DNA of 64,000 nt from Aphrocallistes beatrix (taxonomy: Eukaryota > Porifera > Hexactinellida > Sceptrulophora > Aphrocallistidae). The first letter of the stretch is position 1, and each line of letters starts with the position of its first letter. The notes beneath the pieces are model-generated. The model made no database searches. It was not told where the DNA came from and was given only the letters and a program-made list of their open reading frames with translations. Both the position numbers and the translations under genes were made by a program. Location: contig OY725497.1 in the NCBI GenBank assembly GCA_963281255.1, positions 4,518,968-4,582,967 on the forward strand, in the 5' to 3' direction. Positions 63,933 through 64,000 of the stretch are shown here, in pieces.

Positions 63933-64000
63933 CTAGGAATGTACATAAAATAAGTTGTATTGTTCAATAATAACTTAATCAAGCTTATCATACAACACTA

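Overview
The window is metazoan nuclear DNA. Several genes are split by short GT-AG introns, and the protein set (NDC1 nucleoporin, Rab9, TRAPPC10, FZR1/Cdh1, a DOK-like PH-PTB adaptor, a NACHT-LRR protein, SLC35D, an ODF3-like cilia/sperm protein) is animal-like. Coding sequence is clearly more GC-rich than the AT-rich intergenic DNA, many genes have one exon, and DNA-transposon-derived short repeats are abundant. The intron-poor NLR and Frizzled-like genes would fit an early-branching or marine invertebrate, but the sequence does not fix the species.

Layout. At 1-6.4 kb is a dense cluster: a CREC-family (calumenin/reticulocalbin) gene running off the left edge, NDC1, RAB9 and an unrecognised basic 162-aa protein, all on the minus strand, with guanine deaminase diverging on the plus strand. 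From 6.5 to 13.6 kb TRAPPC10 (plus, four exons, all phase 0) appears to sit inside a 6.1-kb intron of a small minus-strand gene. From 13.6 to 26.2 kb only a DOK-like adaptor (minus) is visible. At 26.2-27.7 kb is an intronless Frizzled-like seven-helix receptor, at 30.1-30.8 kb the V-ATPase c'' proteolipid, and at 33.2-34.9 kb FZR1/Cdh1. An 8-kb repeat-rich gene desert follows.

The right third carries several immune- and signalling-type genes. A death-fold/NACHT/LRR (NLR) gene lies between two ~0.6-kb inverted repeats. A RING-less coiled-coil/NHL protein follows. An SLC35D nucleotide-sugar transporter hosts an ODF3-like gene in its first intron. An atypical Rab-like GTPase is duplicated head-to-head, and one copy is frameshifted in the P-loop. 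A predicted N-myristoylated TIR-HEAT protein has an intron that ends in six tandem copies of a 37-bp unit, most of which repeat the 3' splice site. A tRNA-Pro(CGG) and the last exon of a probable beta-lactamase-like hydrolase close the window.

Repeats: more than a dozen short elements with pogo/Tigger-like termini (CAGTCGACTCCGCTTAAT and relatives, TA target duplications), some nested; a ~160-bp GGGAC/TTGGCATG family; one palindromic element with expanded 31-bp tandem repeats and a 9-bp target duplication. No retroviral, LTR or capsid-bearing element was recognised.
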